Shown: positions 63,417 to 64,000 of the stretch, one piece after another
Position numbering within the stretch: position 1 is the first letter of the stretch
Layout of the letters: each line of letters begins with the position of its first letter
Origin: Streptomyces sp. B1I3
GTDB lineage: Bacteria; Actinomycetota; Actinomycetes; Streptomycetales; Streptomycetaceae
Assembly (NCBI RefSeq): GCF_030816615.1
Contig: NZ_JAUSYD010000001.1
Location: 4,424,501 to 4,488,500, forward strand
Reading direction: 5' to 3'
Length of the DNA: 64,000 bases
The notes under the pieces: generated by a model
What the model was told of the DNA's origin: nothing
Database searches by the model: none
Seen by the model: only the letters and a program-made list of their open reading frames with translations
Translations under genes and position numbers: made by a program

Positions 63417-64000
63417 ACCGGTGGCGCCGCGGGGCCGCGGCGGATGTCCTCACCGAACAGCAGCGGGAAGTAGTTGATGTCCCGTGTCAGCACGGTGTAC
63501 AGATCCGTCGGCCGGCCCTTCAGGGCCGCACGGTGCCGCTCGCGCGAAGCGGGTGACAGGGGGAGCGACCCCGGCTCCAGGATGCGGACCGCACCGTCGT
63601 CCGCGCGGCCCGGGATCAGCTCCGACCGCGCGTGCCGACTGGCGCTGAACGGGATGTCCAGGGTGCCGTGCGCGAAGGCCGCGGCGATGGCCGCGTGGAG
63701 CCCGCCGTGCGCCGGTTCGGCCGCCAGGACCGGTGCCACCAGCTCGTCCACCTCCCGCACGACCCACTCCAGCTCCTCCGCCACGCGCCCCTCGTCCGGC
63801 GTCATGGCCCCGAGGAGGGGGGAGTTGGCCCGTGCCGCGAGGTGCAGGCCGTCGACGATGGCCCGCGTGTCCGGGATGCCGTACGCCTCCTGGTACGTCT
63901 TGGTGATCAGCTTCGTCGCGCCCCCGTGCCTGGCGACCAGGGCCCCGTAGAGGATCAGGTCCTCGGCATGGGCGCGCTCCCGCGGGAAGACGCCCATGAA
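63380..64000 (-). CDS. B12-dependent methylaspartate (glutamate) mutase large subunit, C-terminal part
   Basis: The frame enters from the right window edge and ends at 63380, so about 205 C-terminal residues are visible. The segment MGVFPRERAHAEDLILYG, then GGATKLITKTYQEAYGIPD, fits the TIM barrel of glutamate mutase E/MamB-like subunits. GTLDIPFSASRHARSELIPG and DINYFPLLFG complete it. The enzyme makes methylaspartate from glutamate with a small B12-binding subunit. Paralogues serve antibiotic pathways. Its last 37 bases overlap the end of the LuxR-type gene on the other strand. Confidence 0.85.
   Translation of the reverse strand, partial: FMGVFPRERAHAEDLILYGALVARHGGATKLITKTYQEAYGIPDTRAIVDGLHLAARANSPLLGAMTPDEGRVAEELEWVVREVDELVAPVLAAEPAHGGLHAAIAAAFAHGTLDIPFSASRHARSELIPGRADDGAVRILEPGSLPLSPASRERHRAALKGRPTDLYTVLTRDINYFPLLFGEDIRRGPAAPPVHAEGSASSPYL

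Overview
The window is high-GC actinobacterial DNA, almost certainly from a Streptomyces chromosome. Host genes include bldG with its anti-sigma partner gene, a proton pyrophosphatase, topA with a Lys/Ala tail, a dTMP kinase fused to a transporter, and a Tad pilus cluster next to a DEAH-box helicase. Starts are often GTG or TTG, and many neighbouring genes overlap by ATGA or GTGA.

Positions 1 to about 30,395 are the right part of a temperate siphovirus prophage that continues off the left edge. Nearly all its genes are on the minus strand, so it reads from right to left. In order they are: a large serine integrase at the right attachment site; a divergent repressor switch (27.8-28.8 kb); small early genes; a fused primase-helicase; an AT-rich stretch flanked by GGGGGACA repeats that may be the replication origin; SSB; a run of overlapping small genes that includes a DUF2637 membrane protein and other membrane proteins like the spread genes of Streptomyces conjugative elements (16.7-20.6 kb); a lipoprotein with its own promoter; an HNH nuclease and a frameshifted P-loop kinase; and a terminator. 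Then come the late genes: small and large terminase, portal, prohead protease, major capsid, connectors, tail tube, tail chaperone with a -1 frameshift, tape measure and a LamG minor tail protein.

The prophage splits the host Tad pilus ATPase gene exactly at its Walker A motif. Only the last 190 codons of tadA remain here (30,395-30,967). They are followed by intact tadB, tadC, a Flp-type pilin gene, tadE and a second TadE-like gene (to 34.0 kb). The DEAH-box helicase is convergent with them, and bldG and its partner lead away from it (36.8-37.8 kb) to a strong terminator.

From 38 to 53 kb lies a housekeeping block: hppA, a lipoprotein, a methyltransferase, a small membrane protein, topA, tmk fusion, the DNA polymerase III delta' subunit, a secreted S33-type peptidase and tRNA-Thr(CGU). 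Just after the tRNA is a disturbed stretch (53.1-55.1 kb) with a lone type II thioesterase and a fragment of a class II DAHP synthase carrying two frameshifts; it looks like the remnant of a lost biosynthetic locus.

The right end (55.1-64 kb) deals with the cell envelope and signalling: an L,D-transpeptidase lipoprotein, a FemX-like enzyme overlapping a MurJ-family flippase, a response regulator-histidine kinase-lipoprotein operon built like mtrA-mtrB-lpqB, a LuxR-type regulator, and the end of a B12-dependent methylaspartate mutase gene that runs off the window.
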